From Geodermatophilaceae bacterium URHB0062 (GTDB lineage Bacteria; Actinomycetota; Actinomycetes; Mycobacteriales; Geodermatophilaceae): a DNA stretch of 64,000 bases. Shown here piece by piece: positions 20,105 through 27,964 of the stretch. Each line of letters starts with the position of its first letter. Position 1 is the stretch's first letter. The notes under the pieces are model-generated. The model was not told the origin of the DNA. It worked only from the letters and a program-made list of their open reading frames with translations, and searched no databases. A program made the position numbers and the translations under genes. The stretch is from NCBI GenBank assembly GCA_000620185.1, contig KK211086.1:717331-781330 (forward strand), read 5' to 3'.

Positions 20105-20705
20105 CCGCCCCGCGCAGCTCGGTGTACCGGGCCTCGCACTGCTCCATCGTCGGGAGCAGCCCCTGCTCCCGCGCATCCGCCAGGCTCGGGGCGGCCTCGT
20201 CCCTCGGCGACAGCTCGAACGCCATGTCCGCCGGCCACGGCAGGGCCAGCGCCGGGTCGAACGGGTCGATCGCGAACTCGCGCCCGGGGGAGTAGCCGGT
20301 GGAGCAGAGATAGGTGACCGAGGTGTCGTCGGCCAGCGACACGAAGGCGTGGCCGAGCCCCTCGGCGAGGTAGACGGCGCGGGGCTCGTCGCTGTCGAGG
20401 ACGACGGAGTCGTGCATGCCGAACGTCGGCGAGCCCACCCGGATGTCCACGACGATGTCGAGCACCCGGCCGGAGGGGCAGTACACATACTTGGCCTGCC
20501 CCGGGGGGACGAGGGCGAAGTGCACGCCTCGCAGGACGCCGCGGGCGGAGACGCTGTGGTTGGCCTGGGCGAGGGTCAGCCCGAAGCCGGTGGCACCGCT
20601 GAGCACGTCGGCGCGGTACCACTCGGTGAACCGGCCGCGGGGGTCGCCGTGCGCAACCAGGTCGACGACGTAGCTGTCGGGGACGGCGAGCTCGCGGATC
20701 TTCAC
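20097..20705 (-). CDS. rmlC: dTDP-4-dehydrorhamnose 3,5-epimerase
   Basis: 202-residue cupin: GRFTEWYRAD, LAQANHSVSARGVLRGVHF with the catalytic His, KYVYCPSGRVLDIVVDIRVGSPTFG, and a C-terminal YLCSTGYSPGREFAIDPFDP. Third step of dTDP-rhamnose synthesis. The GTG at 20705 lies 6 bases after TACCGT on the minus strand, so probably leaderless. Transcribed alone; converges on rmlD with an 8-base 3' overlap. Confidence 0.94.
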   Translation of the reverse strand: MKIRELAVPDSYVVDLVAHGDPRGRFTEWYRADVLSGATGFGLTLAQANHSVSARGVLRGVHFALVPPGQAKYVYCPSGRVLDIVVDIRVGSPTFGMHDSVVLDSDEPRAVYLAEGLGHAFVSLADDTSVTYLCSTGYSPGREFAIDPFDPALALPWPADMAFELSPRDEAAPSLADAREQGLLPTMEQCEARYTELRGAVS

Positions 20706-20717
20706 CAGTCGACGGTA
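20706..20717 (-). promoter_or_regulatory. leaderless promoter of rmlC
   Basis: Minus-strand TACCGT (plus 20712-20717), 6 bases before the GTG at 20705. Confidence 0.6.
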
Positions 20718-20754
20718 TCCGCCGACCCGGGGTGTCAGCTCGGCGAGGCGGGGC

Positions 20755-21804
20755 TCAGCGGCCGTCGGCGAGCCAGAGCCGGCCCACGAGCGACGACCCA
20801 CCCGGCGTGCCGACGGGCTCCCAGCGCGTGGCCCAGCCGTCGGCGTGCAGTTGCACGATGGCCACGCCCAGTACGGCGCCCAGGTTGACGGCAGCCGGCA
20901 GGTGCGCCCCCTCGGGCAGGTGCACGTCGACCGCGCCGTCGTCCTCCCCGCCGTAGCGCAGCACCACCGGGAACTCGGGCAGGGCGGCACTGGCCACCCG
21001 GAAGGCCTCGGCCACGGCCTCGAGCTCACCGGGCCGGCGCGGCTGGTCGCCGGCCGGAACACGGGCGGGCACGAGGTCGCGCGCGCCGTACGGGAACAGG
21101 TCGTCGGCCGGCGCGCGCAGCAGCGGCCGGGTGCCGGGATCGGGCTCGGGGCGGTCGAGCGCCAGCCCGCGCACCACGGCGACCGGCACCCCGGCGAGCT
21201 TGCCCTTGACCAGGTCGGCCGCCGACGCCAGCTCGTCGACGAGGGCGACGCGGGTCGTCTCCAACCGGTTGCCGAAGGCGTCGACGGCGCCGCGGTGGTC
21301 CACGAGCGCCGGGATGCCCGCCGAGCCGACGGCGACGTCGGTCAGCCCCTCCCGCCAGGTGCGGCCGAACGTGTCGCTGACGACCACACCCACGTCGGCG
21401 CCGGTCAGCTCGGCCAGCCGGGTGCGCAGGCCGCGAGCCGACGCGTCGCCGTCCTCCGGCAGGAGGACGAGCGCGTCCTGCGCGACGTTCGACGCGTCGA
21501 TGCCGGCCGCGGCCACCACCCAGCCCTGCCGGGTCTCGACGATGGCGAGCGGGCCGCGGCGGGCCACCACGCGCACCGTCTCGTGCTCGATGGCGCGCTG
21601 GCGGGCCGCCTCCCGGTTCTGCCCCGGCTCGACCCGGACCAGCCGGCCCTCGACCTTGGAGACGACCTTGGACGTGACGACGACGACGTCGCCGTCGGCC
21701 AGCCACGGCGCGGCGTCGGCGACGGCCGCCGCCAGGTCGTCACCGGGGCCGAACTCCGGCAGCCCCGGGACCGGGTGGATCGAGATCCCTGCGGGATTAG
21801 ACAC
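20755..21804 (-). CDS. fbiB: F420-0:gamma-L-glutamate ligase, FbiB-like with short C-terminus
   Basis: 349 residues. The first roughly 245 form a CofE-type ligase: VVVTSKVVSKVEGR, VSDTFGRTWREGLTDVAVG and GNRLETTRVALVDELASAADLVKGK. The enzyme adds glutamates to F420-0. Mycobacterial FbiB is about 450 residues, with a C-terminal FMN nitroreductase-type domain of about 200; here the tail is only about 100 residues, so that domain is shortened or replaced. The GTG at 21804 overlaps the fbiA stop by 8 bases; an ATG 9 bases further upstream is an alternative start. Confidence 0.88.
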   Translation of the reverse strand: MSNPAGISIHPVPGLPEFGPGDDLAAAVADAAPWLADGDVVVVTSKVVSKVEGRLVRVEPGQNREAARQRAIEHETVRVVARRGPLAIVETRQGWVVAAAGIDASNVAQDALVLLPEDGDASARGLRTRLAELTGADVGVVVSDTFGRTWREGLTDVAVGSAGIPALVDHRGAVDAFGNRLETTRVALVDELASAADLVKGKLAGVPVAVVRGLALDRPEPDPGTRPLLRAPADDLFPYGARDLVPARVPAGDQPRRPGELEAVAEAFRVASAALPEFPVVLRYGGEDDGAVDVHLPEGAHLPAAVNLGAVLGVAIVQLHADGWATRWEPVGTPGGSSLVGRLWLADGR

Positions 21805-22756
21805 CGGCGGCATCCAGCGCAGCGCGGGCCATGGCGGCGGTCGCCTCCGGCGAGGACATCAGCAGCGGCACGGTCACGACGTCGACGCCGGGGACGTCGG
21901 CGGTGTCGCCGGAGTGCACGAGCCAGGCGTCGAGCAGCCCTCCGGCCGCACGGGCGCCGTAGTGCCGGCCGACGCCCTCCGCGCTGACCTCGATGCCCAG
22001 GACGGGCAGGCAGCGGTCGGCCATGCCGCGGAGGACGTCGCCACCCACGATCGGCGAGAGGCCGACGATCCGCGCCGGGGAGGCGAGCAGTGCCTCGCGC
22101 AGGCCGGGGACCCCGAGGATCGTGCCGATCGAGACGACGGGGTTCGACGGCGCCAGCAGGATGGCGTCGGCGGCAGCGAACGCCTCGGTGACACCGGGCG
22201 CCGGGCGGGCCGCGTCGACACCCACCTGGACGAAGGCCGAGGCATCGAGGGCGGCGCGGTGGCGCACCCACCACTCCTGGAAGTGGATGGCCTGGTTGCG
22301 GCCGGTCTCCGGATCGGTCACGACGACGTGGGTCTCGACCCGCTGGTCGCTCATCGGCAGGACCGTGACGCCGGGCCGCCAGCGGTCGGCGAGCGCCGCC
22401 GTGACCGCCGAGAGCGGATAGCCGGCGTCGAGCATCCGGGTGCGGATGAGGTGGGTGGCCAGGTCGCGGTCGCCGAGCCCGAACCAGTCGGGGTCGGCGC
22501 CGTATGCGGCCAGCTCCTCCTTGACCGTCCAGCTCTCCCCGACCCGGCCCCAGCCGCGCTCCTCGTCGATGCCACCGCCGAGGGTGTAGACGACGGTGTC
22601 GAGGTCGGGACAGATCCGCAGCCCGTGCATCGTCACGTCGTCCCCGGTGTTGACGACCGCGGTGATGTCCGCGTCGGGCGCGGCGGCACGCAGCCCCCGC
22701 AGGAATCGAGCCCCACCGGTCCCGCCGGCCAGCACCACGAACTGCACGAAAGACAT
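21797..22756 (-). CDS. fbiA: 2-phospho-L-lactate (phosphoenolpyruvate) transferase, F420 synthesis
   Basis: 319 residues: [42 protein letters not shown] and [15 protein letters not shown] are hallmarks of CofD/FbiA. It joins the activated 3-carbon phospho-acid to the deazaflavin Fo to give (dehydro-)F420-0. Followed immediately by fbiB. The ATG at 22756 was chosen because it directly precedes the conserved start; the in-frame extension to 22837 looks non-coding. The fbiA-whiB2 divergent arrangement matches mycobacteria. Confidence 0.92.
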   Translation of the reverse strand: MSFVQFVVLAGGTGGARFLRGLRAAAPDADITAVVNTGDDVTMHGLRICPDLDTVVYTLGGGIDEERGWGRVGESWTVKEELAAYGADPDWFGLGDRDLATHLIRTRMLDAGYPLSAVTAALADRWRPGVTVLPMSDQRVETHVVVTDPETGRNQAIHFQEWWVRHRAALDASAFVQVGVDAARPAPGVTEAFAAADAILLAPSNPVVSIGTILGVPGLREALLASPARIVGLSPIVGGDVLRGMADRCLPVLGIEVSAEGVGRHYGARAAGGLLDAWLVHSGDTADVPGVDVVTVPLLMSSPEATAAMARAALDAAGV

Positions 22757-22988
22757 GCTGCCGGATGAGCAGTTGTCGACTGTTCGCCGGGCGTGTCGCG
22801 GTACGGAACGACATCTGACGAAGACTGTGTGACGCATGGGACTGGTGTGGCGTGTCGCTTACACCGGGCGAAGTTGACGGCTCGGCAACGACACGCGTGT
22901 AATTCCGTCGATGTCATCGAGTGCTGAGCGGTTCGGGAGCCTCCCGTCGACCGCGCACCGGGACGAGAGCGAGAGGGGACGCATCGTC
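22757..22988. promoter_or_regulatory. fbiA-whiB2 divergent regulatory region
   Basis: 232-base spacer with no gene. It contains GTGTGACGCATGGGAC at 22827-22842, which recurs nearly identically at 59324-59339. GAGAGGGGAC just before the ATG at 22989 serves as the whiB2 ribosome binding site. Confidence 0.45.
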
Positions 22989-23363
22989 ATGGCGGAGGTG
23001 TCGTGGTTGAGCGACTACGTGAGTGCGACGGAGCGGTCTGCTGACCGGTTCGGCGCCGGCGCCGGCGCGGGCCAGGGCATCAACGCCCTCGGCATGGCCG
23101 GGCAGGGCATCACCGGGCTGCTCGGGATCGGGCTCGAGGCCGACGCGCAGTCGTGGCAGGAGCAGGCGCTGTGCGCCGAGACCGACCCGGAGGCGTTCTT
23201 CCCCGAGAAGGGCGGCTCGACCCGCGAGGCCAAGAAGATCTGCACCGGCTGCGAGGTCAAGGCTCAGTGCCTCGAGTACGCGCTGGCCAACGACGAGCGC
23301 TTCGGCATCTGGGGTGGCCTGTCGGAGCGTGAGCGCCGCCGGCTGCGCCGCCGCGCCGTCTGA
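22989..23363 (+). CDS. whiB2: WhiB-family iron-sulfur transcription factor (WhiB2/WhiB type)
   Basis: 124 residues with the four cluster-binding cysteines at about 62, 85, 88 and 94 (C-x22-C-x2-C-x5-C), then GIWGG at 106-110 and a basic RRRLRRR tail. The N-terminal 60 residues are Gly/Ala-rich. Position beside fbiA and the DUF3499 gene matches whiB2 of M. tuberculosis (Rv3260c), which with Streptomyces WhiB acts with WhiA in septation control. The ATG at 22989 was chosen over a 26-codon longer frame because of its ribosome binding site. Confidence 0.92.
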   Translation: MAEVSWLSDYVSATERSADRFGAGAGAGQGINALGMAGQGITGLLGIGLEADAQSWQEQALCAETDPEAFFPEKGGSTREAKKICTGCEVKAQCLEYALANDERFGIWGGLSERERRRLRRRAV

Positions 23364-23448
23364 GCAAGGACCCCGCTGCCCCCCACCGCTCGTTCGCTCG
23401 GGTCGGGCCCCTGCAGCGGGGCCGCACCTCCCCTGGCTGGGCGCACCA

Positions 23449-23481
23449 CACAGCCGCCGACGGTCTCCGTCGGCGGCTGTG
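23449..23481. terminator. strong hairpin terminator after whiB2
   Basis: Perfect 15-bp stem (23449-23463 with 23467-23481) closed by a 3-base TCT loop, followed by GTGCTATTC. It separates whiB2 from the next plus-strand gene. Confidence 0.75.
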
Positions 23482-23494
23482 GTGCTATTCGGAC

Positions 23495-24340
23495 GTGTCT
23501 CCCCGGATCGCGGTCGGCCGCGCCCGCGTGGTCCGCGAGGTCCGGGCCGCCGCCCCGCTGATGGCGGCGCTCCGGGCGCCGGTGACGGCGCAGGGCCCCT
23601 GGCTGACCGCCGTCCTCAACGAGGGCGCCGCCCGTCGCCCGCGCGCACGGCCGGTCGCGGTCGTGGTGGAGCCACACGCGCAGGGCCGGCCCGACGCCGT
23701 TGCGTTCCTGACGATGCGCCGTCGCGGGCCGGTCGCCACCGTGACGGTGCTCGGCGACGGAACCGCCCCGGTGCCCGGGGGGCTGCCGCCGTTCCGGCTG
23801 CTCGCCGGCGACGAGGTCTCCGCCGAGCGGCTGGCCGACGGGATCCTGACGCTGATGGACACGATCCGCGGCCCCCGGGCCCTGCGCCTGGCCGGCCTGC
23901 CGCTCGGCGATCCCACGCTGCGCGCCCTGGCCGCCCGGGTGCCGAGTGCCGTCGTCGCCAACAGTCGCAGCTCCCGGCTCGTCGGCGAGCTCGACGACGT
24001 CGGCCCTGTCGTCCGCAGCCGCGATGCCCGGGTGCTCGAGCACTGGCTGCCCGCACTCGTCGAGCGCGAGCCCGATCGACGGGCACGGCGGTTCCTGCGC
24101 GCCGCCGCCCGACTGCACGCCTCGATCGGCCGGCTGGAGGTCGCCGTGGTGGCGGACGGGGACGTCGTCCGCGCCGGCCTGCTCACGCTGGTCGAGGGCG
24201 ACGACCGGTGGCCGTGGTGGGGGAGCAGTGACATCGGCGGGCTGCGCACCGAGCTGGGTGCGCCGCTGGTGCGGCTGACGGTGGCCTCGCGCGGTCGGCT
24301 GCCCGTCGAGGTCAGCGGTCGCCGTACCGCAGCACGTTGA
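23495..24340 (+). CDS. conserved-looking protein of unknown function
   Basis: 281 residues, no family recognised with confidence. There is no signal peptide or membrane helix; the composition is Arg/Ala/Leu-rich with alternating short strands and helices (PVAVVVEP, ALRLAGLPLGD, FLRAAARLHASIG), loosely like an acyltransferase of the BioF2/GNAT type, but no catalytic motif can be pointed to. GTG start shortly after the whiB2 terminator. Its 3' end overlaps the convergent membrane protein gene by 29 bases. Confidence 0.6.
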   Translation: MSPRIAVGRARVVREVRAAAPLMAALRAPVTAQGPWLTAVLNEGAARRPRARPVAVVVEPHAQGRPDAVAFLTMRRRGPVATVTVLGDGTAPVPGGLPPFRLLAGDEVSAERLADGILTLMDTIRGPRALRLAGLPLGDPTLRALAARVPSAVVANSRSSRLVGELDDVGPVVRSRDARVLEHWLPALVEREPDRRARRFLRAAARLHASIGRLEVAVVADGDVVRAGLLTLVEGDDRWPWWGSSDIGGLRTELGAPLVRLTVASRGRLPVEVSGRRTAAR

Positions 24341-25229
24341 CCCCGGCTCCGGCATCGGAGCCGGTGGTCTCCGCCCGGTCGTCCCCGAGCTGCAGTGCGC
24401 CCTCGGCCGGGAGCCAGCCGTGGGTCGGCCGGTCCCCGGTCTCGACGGTGACGACGACGGCATAGGTGCGGCCGGTCTCCGACGGCGAGCTGCCGTTCGG
24501 GCGGACCAGCGTGGCGAACCGGCCGCTGATCCGCAGGCCGTCCGCGGTGCGGGTCACGTCGAGGTCGGGGACGGCGAGGTCGCCGAACTCGGGCATCGAC
24601 CGGACGCAGCCGGCGGCGACCGGATCGGCCGGTGCCTCGCCGGCCAGGCAGTTCCAGGTCGGGAGCTCGAGGTGCGCCCGCGGGCGGTCGGCATCGCCGG
24701 TCAGCCGCAGCTCGGGATAGGTGGCGGTGACCCCGACGGCCCGCGGCTCCAGGACGACGCCGCCGAAGCTCAGTCGCGCCTCGACCGCGCCGGGTGCCGG
24801 CCCGGGCGCGGTCGGATCCGCCGCGGCCGACGTCCCGGCCGGGCGCTCGGCAGGGGCCCGCGTGGCGCCGGCGACCGCCGCGCCCGTGGCCACCAGCACG
24901 AGGCCGGCGACCGCCATGGCCGCGAGAGCGACGCGGACGCCCGGCGTCCGGGGAGGGGTGGCGACGTCCGGCCCGGTCGACGGGGCAGCGGGCGCCAGGC
25001 TGGCCCAGCCCTCCGTCGGTGGACGCGGACTTCCGGGCGTGCCGGGCGGATGCTCGAGGAACGCGTCGAGATCGTCCCGTGGCGGTTCCCCCGGGGTGAC
25101 CGGGTGCTTCCTCCGGCGCAGCAGAGCCACGCCGAAGGCGGCCAGCCCGAGGAGCAGGACCCCCAGGACGACGCCCAGCACGGGCCAGGGGCCGGCCGCC
25201 GCCGCGAAGATCTCCATCGGGGCCAGCAT
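24312..25229 (-). CDS. membrane protein of unknown function
   Basis: 305 residues with two hydrophobic segments: one near residues 13-36 (VLGVVLGVLLLGLAAFGVAL) and one near 100-122 (ALAAMAVAGLVLVATGAAVAG), separated by a Pro-rich cytoplasmic linker. The C-terminal roughly 170 residues would be extracytoplasmic and look like a beta-rich domain with two Cys (NCLAG, GCVRS) that could form a disulphide. Follows the metallopeptidase-like gene by 24 bases and is probably cotranscribed with it. No function inferred. Confidence 0.65.
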   Translation of the reverse strand: MLAPMEIFAAAAGPWPVLGVVLGVLLLGLAAFGVALLRRRKHPVTPGEPPRDDLDAFLEHPPGTPGSPRPPTEGWASLAPAAPSTGPDVATPPRTPGVRVALAAMAVAGLVLVATGAAVAGATRAPAERPAGTSAAADPTAPGPAPGAVEARLSFGGVVLEPRAVGVTATYPELRLTGDADRPRAHLELPTWNCLAGEAPADPVAAGCVRSMPEFGDLAVPDLDVTRTADGLRISGRFATLVRPNGSSPSETGRTYAVVVTVETGDRPTHGWLPAEGALQLGDDRAETTGSDAGAGVNVLRYGDR

Positions 25230-25253
25230 CGCAGGGCCCCGGAGGCGCTCCGG

Positions 25254-25724
25254 TCAGCCGGTGGGATCGATCTCGTCCGGATCGCGGCCCAGGAGCACCG
25301 CGACCTGGTCGACGACGACGTCGCGCACGAGCTCGGCGAGGTCGTCGCGGTCGTGCGCCCGGATCTCCAGGGGGCGCCGGTAGACGACGATCCGGGGCGG
25401 CACCTCCCGGCCGTTCTCGCGGTGGGCTGGGAGCACCCGGGCCAGCGGGATGCTGCCGTCGTCGAGCACGTCGGGGTCGAGCACGACCTCGTCGGGACTG
25501 GTGTGGTCCACCCACGGAACGTCCTCGACGGCGAACTCCACGCCGGCGAGCTCGCGTTCCCAGCGCCGCTCGATGTCCTCCACCGCGTCGAGCACGAGGT
25601 CGTCGAACTGCTCCGCCCGGGTGCGGGCGAGCGGCACCTCGGCCGGGACGAGGCGTCCTCGCAGGCCACGGCCGTGTCGGTCGCGGCGGGAGGGCCGGGG
25701 ACGGCGGGCGGACGGGCGACTCAT
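25254..25724 (-). CDS. zincin-like (metallopeptidase-family) protein lacking HExxH
   Basis: 156 residues: basic N-terminus of about 30, then LDAVEDIERRWERELAGVEFAVEDVP and RIVVYRRPLE, matching the actinobacterial family named metallopeptidase (PF06262-like; the Rv3259 position next to whiB2). The family's zinc motif, normally HExxHHFG, should fall at residues 139-146, but DQVAVLLG is found instead, so no zinc peptidase activity is expected. The minus-strand TAGGCT (plus 25734-25739) lies 9 bases before the ATG. Confidence 0.75.
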   Translation of the reverse strand: MSRPSARRPRPSRRDRHGRGLRGRLVPAEVPLARTRAEQFDDLVLDAVEDIERRWERELAGVEFAVEDVPWVDHTSPDEVVLDPDVLDDGSIPLARVLPAHRENGREVPPRIVVYRRPLEIRAHDRDDLAELVRDVVVDQVAVLLGRDPDEIDPTG

Positions 25725-25733
25725 CTCGCGCGG

Positions 25734-25739
25734 AGCCTA
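25734..25739 (-). promoter_or_regulatory. -10 box of zincin-like gene
   Basis: TAGGCT on the minus strand, 9 bases before the ATG at 25724; nearly leaderless. Confidence 0.45.
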
Positions 25740-25888
25740 CGACGCGCGGCGCGGGTCGGGACGGGGCGCTCCGGTGTCGGTGCCCACGTGGTCATCGTGC
25801 AGGATGGGGCGGGCCGACCGGTTTTCCGGTGCGCCTGATGCCAACCACCCCCGTACGGGATTACTGTCCCCAGCGTGAGGAACCGGTG

Positions 25889-26242
25889 GTGAGGCAGTCA
25901 CGTCGCTGCTCGCGCAGCGGCTGCGCGCAACCGGCAGCGGCGACTCTGACCTACGTGTACGCGGAATCGACCGCTGTCGTCGGGCCGTTGGCGACGTTCT
26001 CGGAGCCGCACAGCTACGACCTGTGCGAGTTCCACGCCGAGCGGCTGACGGTGCCGCGCGGCTGGGAGGTCGTGCGCCACGAGATCGACCTCGACGACTC
26101 CGGCCCCACCGGTGACGACCTGCTCGCCCTGGCCGACGCGGTCCGCGAGGCGGCCCGCCCCGAGCCCCCGCGCAACCCCGCCGACGACGGCAGCGGCACG
26201 CGCCGCGGCCACCTGCGCGTCCTGCCCGACCTGACGTCGTAG
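25889..26242 (+). CDS. DUF3499 family protein
   Basis: 117-residue small protein with a CSRSGC and a LCEFH cysteine pair that may bind zinc, followed by YDLCEFHAERLTVPRGWEVVRHE. It matches the DUF3499 family (Rv3258c position), which is found beside whiB2 and manB in many Actinomycetota and whose function is unknown. GTG at 25889 chosen for the GAGGAA ribosome binding site 6 bases upstream; an adjacent GTG at 25886 is equally in frame. Confidence 0.82.
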   Translation: MRQSRRCSRSGCAQPAAATLTYVYAESTAVVGPLATFSEPHSYDLCEFHAERLTVPRGWEVVRHEIDLDDSGPTGDDLLALADAVREAARPEPPRNPADDGSGTRRGHLRVLPDLTS

Positions 26243-26320
26243 CAGGCTCCCCCTTCCCCGCTCGCTCGGCGCGGGTCCGGCGAGAGGGCGGCCGTTCCAG
26301 CCGCTCCGCATGCCCGCCGG

Positions 26321-26333
26321 TAGGGTCGCTCGC
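26321..26333 (+). promoter_or_regulatory. leaderless promoter of manB
   Basis: TAGGGT at 26321-26326, 7 bases before the GTG at 26334. Confidence 0.6.
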
Positions 26334-27698
26334 GTGCAGGATCTCTCATCGATCATCAAGGCCTACGACGTCCGTGGCGTCGTCCCCGACGAGTGGGACG
26401 AGGACGTGAGCCGGGCGATCGGTGCGGCGTTCGCCGAGTTCGTCCGGGAGGACAGCGGCGCGACGGCGGTGGTCACCGCCCATGACATGCGCGAGTCCTC
26501 GGTTCCGCTGTCGCGTGCCTTCGCCGAGGGCGTGATCAGCCGCGGGCTCGACGTCGTCGAGGCCGGTCTCGGCTCCACGGACCTCCTGTACTTCGCCGCG
26601 GGGTCCCTCGACCTCCCCGGCGCGATGTTCACCGCCAGCCACAATCCGGCCCAGTACAACGGCATCAAGATGTGCCGGGCCGGGGCCGCGCCGATCGGCC
26701 AGGACTCGGGCCTGGCCACCATCCGCGAGTGGGCGCAGCGCGGCAGCTTCGACCGCGAGCCCGAGCGGGTGGGCGAGGTGACCTCGCGGAACGTGCTGGC
26801 CGAGTACGCCGCGCACCTGCGCTCGCTGGTCGACCTCTCCGGCATCCGCCGGTTGCGGGTCGTCGTCGACGCCGGCAACGGCATGGGCGGCCACACGGTG
26901 CCGGTCGTGCTCGACGGGCTGCCGCTCGACGTCGTCCCCCTGTACTTCGAGCTCGACGGCTCCTTCCCCAACCACGAGGCCAACCCGCTGGACCCGGCCA
27001 ACCTGGTCGACCTGCAGGAGGCCGTCCGGCGCGAGGGCGCCGACATCGGGCTGGCCTTCGACGGCGACGCCGACCGGGTGTTCGTCGTCGACGAGACCGG
27101 CGCCGCGGTCAGCCCGTCGGCGATCACCGCGCTGGTCGCCGTCCGCGAGCTGGCCAAGGGCCGTGGCACGACCATCATCCACAACCTGATCACCTCGCAC
27201 GCGGTCCCCGAGATCGTCCGGGAGCACGGCGGCGAGCCGGTGCGCACGCGGGTCGGGCACTCGTTCATCAAGGCGGAGATGGCCCGCACCGACGCCGTCT
27301 TCGGCGGCGAGCACTCGGCGCACTACTACTTCCGCGACTTCTGGCGTGCCGACACCGGCATGCTCGCCGCCATGCACGTGCTGGCCGCGCTGGGGGAGCA
27401 GGGCAGGCCGCTGTCGGAGCTGACCGCCGCCTACAGCCGCTACGCCGCGTCCGGCGAGATCAACTCCACGGTCGCCGACGCGCCCGCCCGCATGGCGGAG
27501 GTGCGCGAGAAGTACGCCGATCAGGAGGGCGTGACGGTCGACGACCTCGACGGGCTGACCGTGCAGCTGCCCGACGGGGCGTGGTTCAACCTGCGGGCGA
27601 GCAACACCGAGCCGCTGCTGCGGCTCAACGTCGAGGCCCCCGACGAGGCCCGCATGGCCGAGCTGCGCGACGAGGTGCTGGGCATGGTGCGCGCATGA
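26334..27698 (+). CDS. manB: phosphomannomutase/phosphoglucomutase
   Basis: 454-residue alpha-D-phosphohexomutase: IIKAYDVRG at the start, the phosphoserine loop MFTASHNPAQYNGIK, the metal site AFDGDADR, the sugar-binding GGEHSAHYYF and the phosphate-binding RASNTEPLLRLNVEA. It interconverts mannose-6- and mannose-1-phosphate between ManA and ManC. The GTG at 26334 directly precedes the conserved start and follows a -10 box. Its stop overlaps the next gene by 4 bases (ATGA). Equivalent to Rv3257c by context. Confidence 0.94.
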   Translation: MQDLSSIIKAYDVRGVVPDEWDEDVSRAIGAAFAEFVREDSGATAVVTAHDMRESSVPLSRAFAEGVISRGLDVVEAGLGSTDLLYFAAGSLDLPGAMFTASHNPAQYNGIKMCRAGAAPIGQDSGLATIREWAQRGSFDREPERVGEVTSRNVLAEYAAHLRSLVDLSGIRRLRVVVDAGNGMGGHTVPVVLDGLPLDVVPLYFELDGSFPNHEANPLDPANLVDLQEAVRREGADIGLAFDGDADRVFVVDETGAAVSPSAITALVAVRELAKGRGTTIIHNLITSHAVPEIVREHGGEPVRTRVGHSFIKAEMARTDAVFGGEHSAHYYFRDFWRADTGMLAAMHVLAALGEQGRPLSELTAAYSRYAASGEINSTVADAPARMAEVREKYADQEGVTVDDLDGLTVQLPDGAWFNLRASNTEPLLRLNVEAPDEARMAELRDEVLGMVRA

Positions 27699-27931
27699 CC
27701 GGGAGGCCGACGCCGAGGCCGACCGGCCCGCTGGGGCTGGACCCCGATCTGCTGTCGATCCTGGCCTGTCCGGACACCCACCACAGCCCGCTGACGGTGG
27801 ACGAGGAGGCCGGGGAACTGCTCTGCACCACCTGCGACCGCGCCTTCCCGGTCCGCGACGGCATCCCCGTGCTGCTGCTCGACGAGGCGCGGCATCGGGA
27901 TGGTGGCGCGGGTGGGCAGCTCAGCGGCTGA
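27695..27931 (+). CDS. Trm112-family small zinc protein
   Basis: 78 residues with the Trm112/YcaR layout: LLSILACPDTHHSPL, then LLCTTCDRAFPVRDGIPVLL. One Cys comes from ACP and two from CTTC, which could bind zinc with a further ligand. In other organisms Trm112 proteins activate methyltransferases; in actinobacteria this small gene is commonly found between manB and the SIS gene. Start ATG overlaps the manB stop by 4 bases. Confidence 0.85.
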   Translation: MTGRPTPRPTGPLGLDPDLLSILACPDTHHSPLTVDEEAGELLCTTCDRAFPVRDGIPVLLLDEARHRDGGAGGQLSG

Positions 27932-27964
27932 CGGCCGACCGCTCGGGATCCGGGGGCAGCGCTC

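Noticed and set aside
22757-22910. Extended start of fbiA at 22837 and of whiB2 at 22911
   Set aside because: The extra residues are not family-like and would consume the divergent promoter region; the internal ATGs fit the family lengths.
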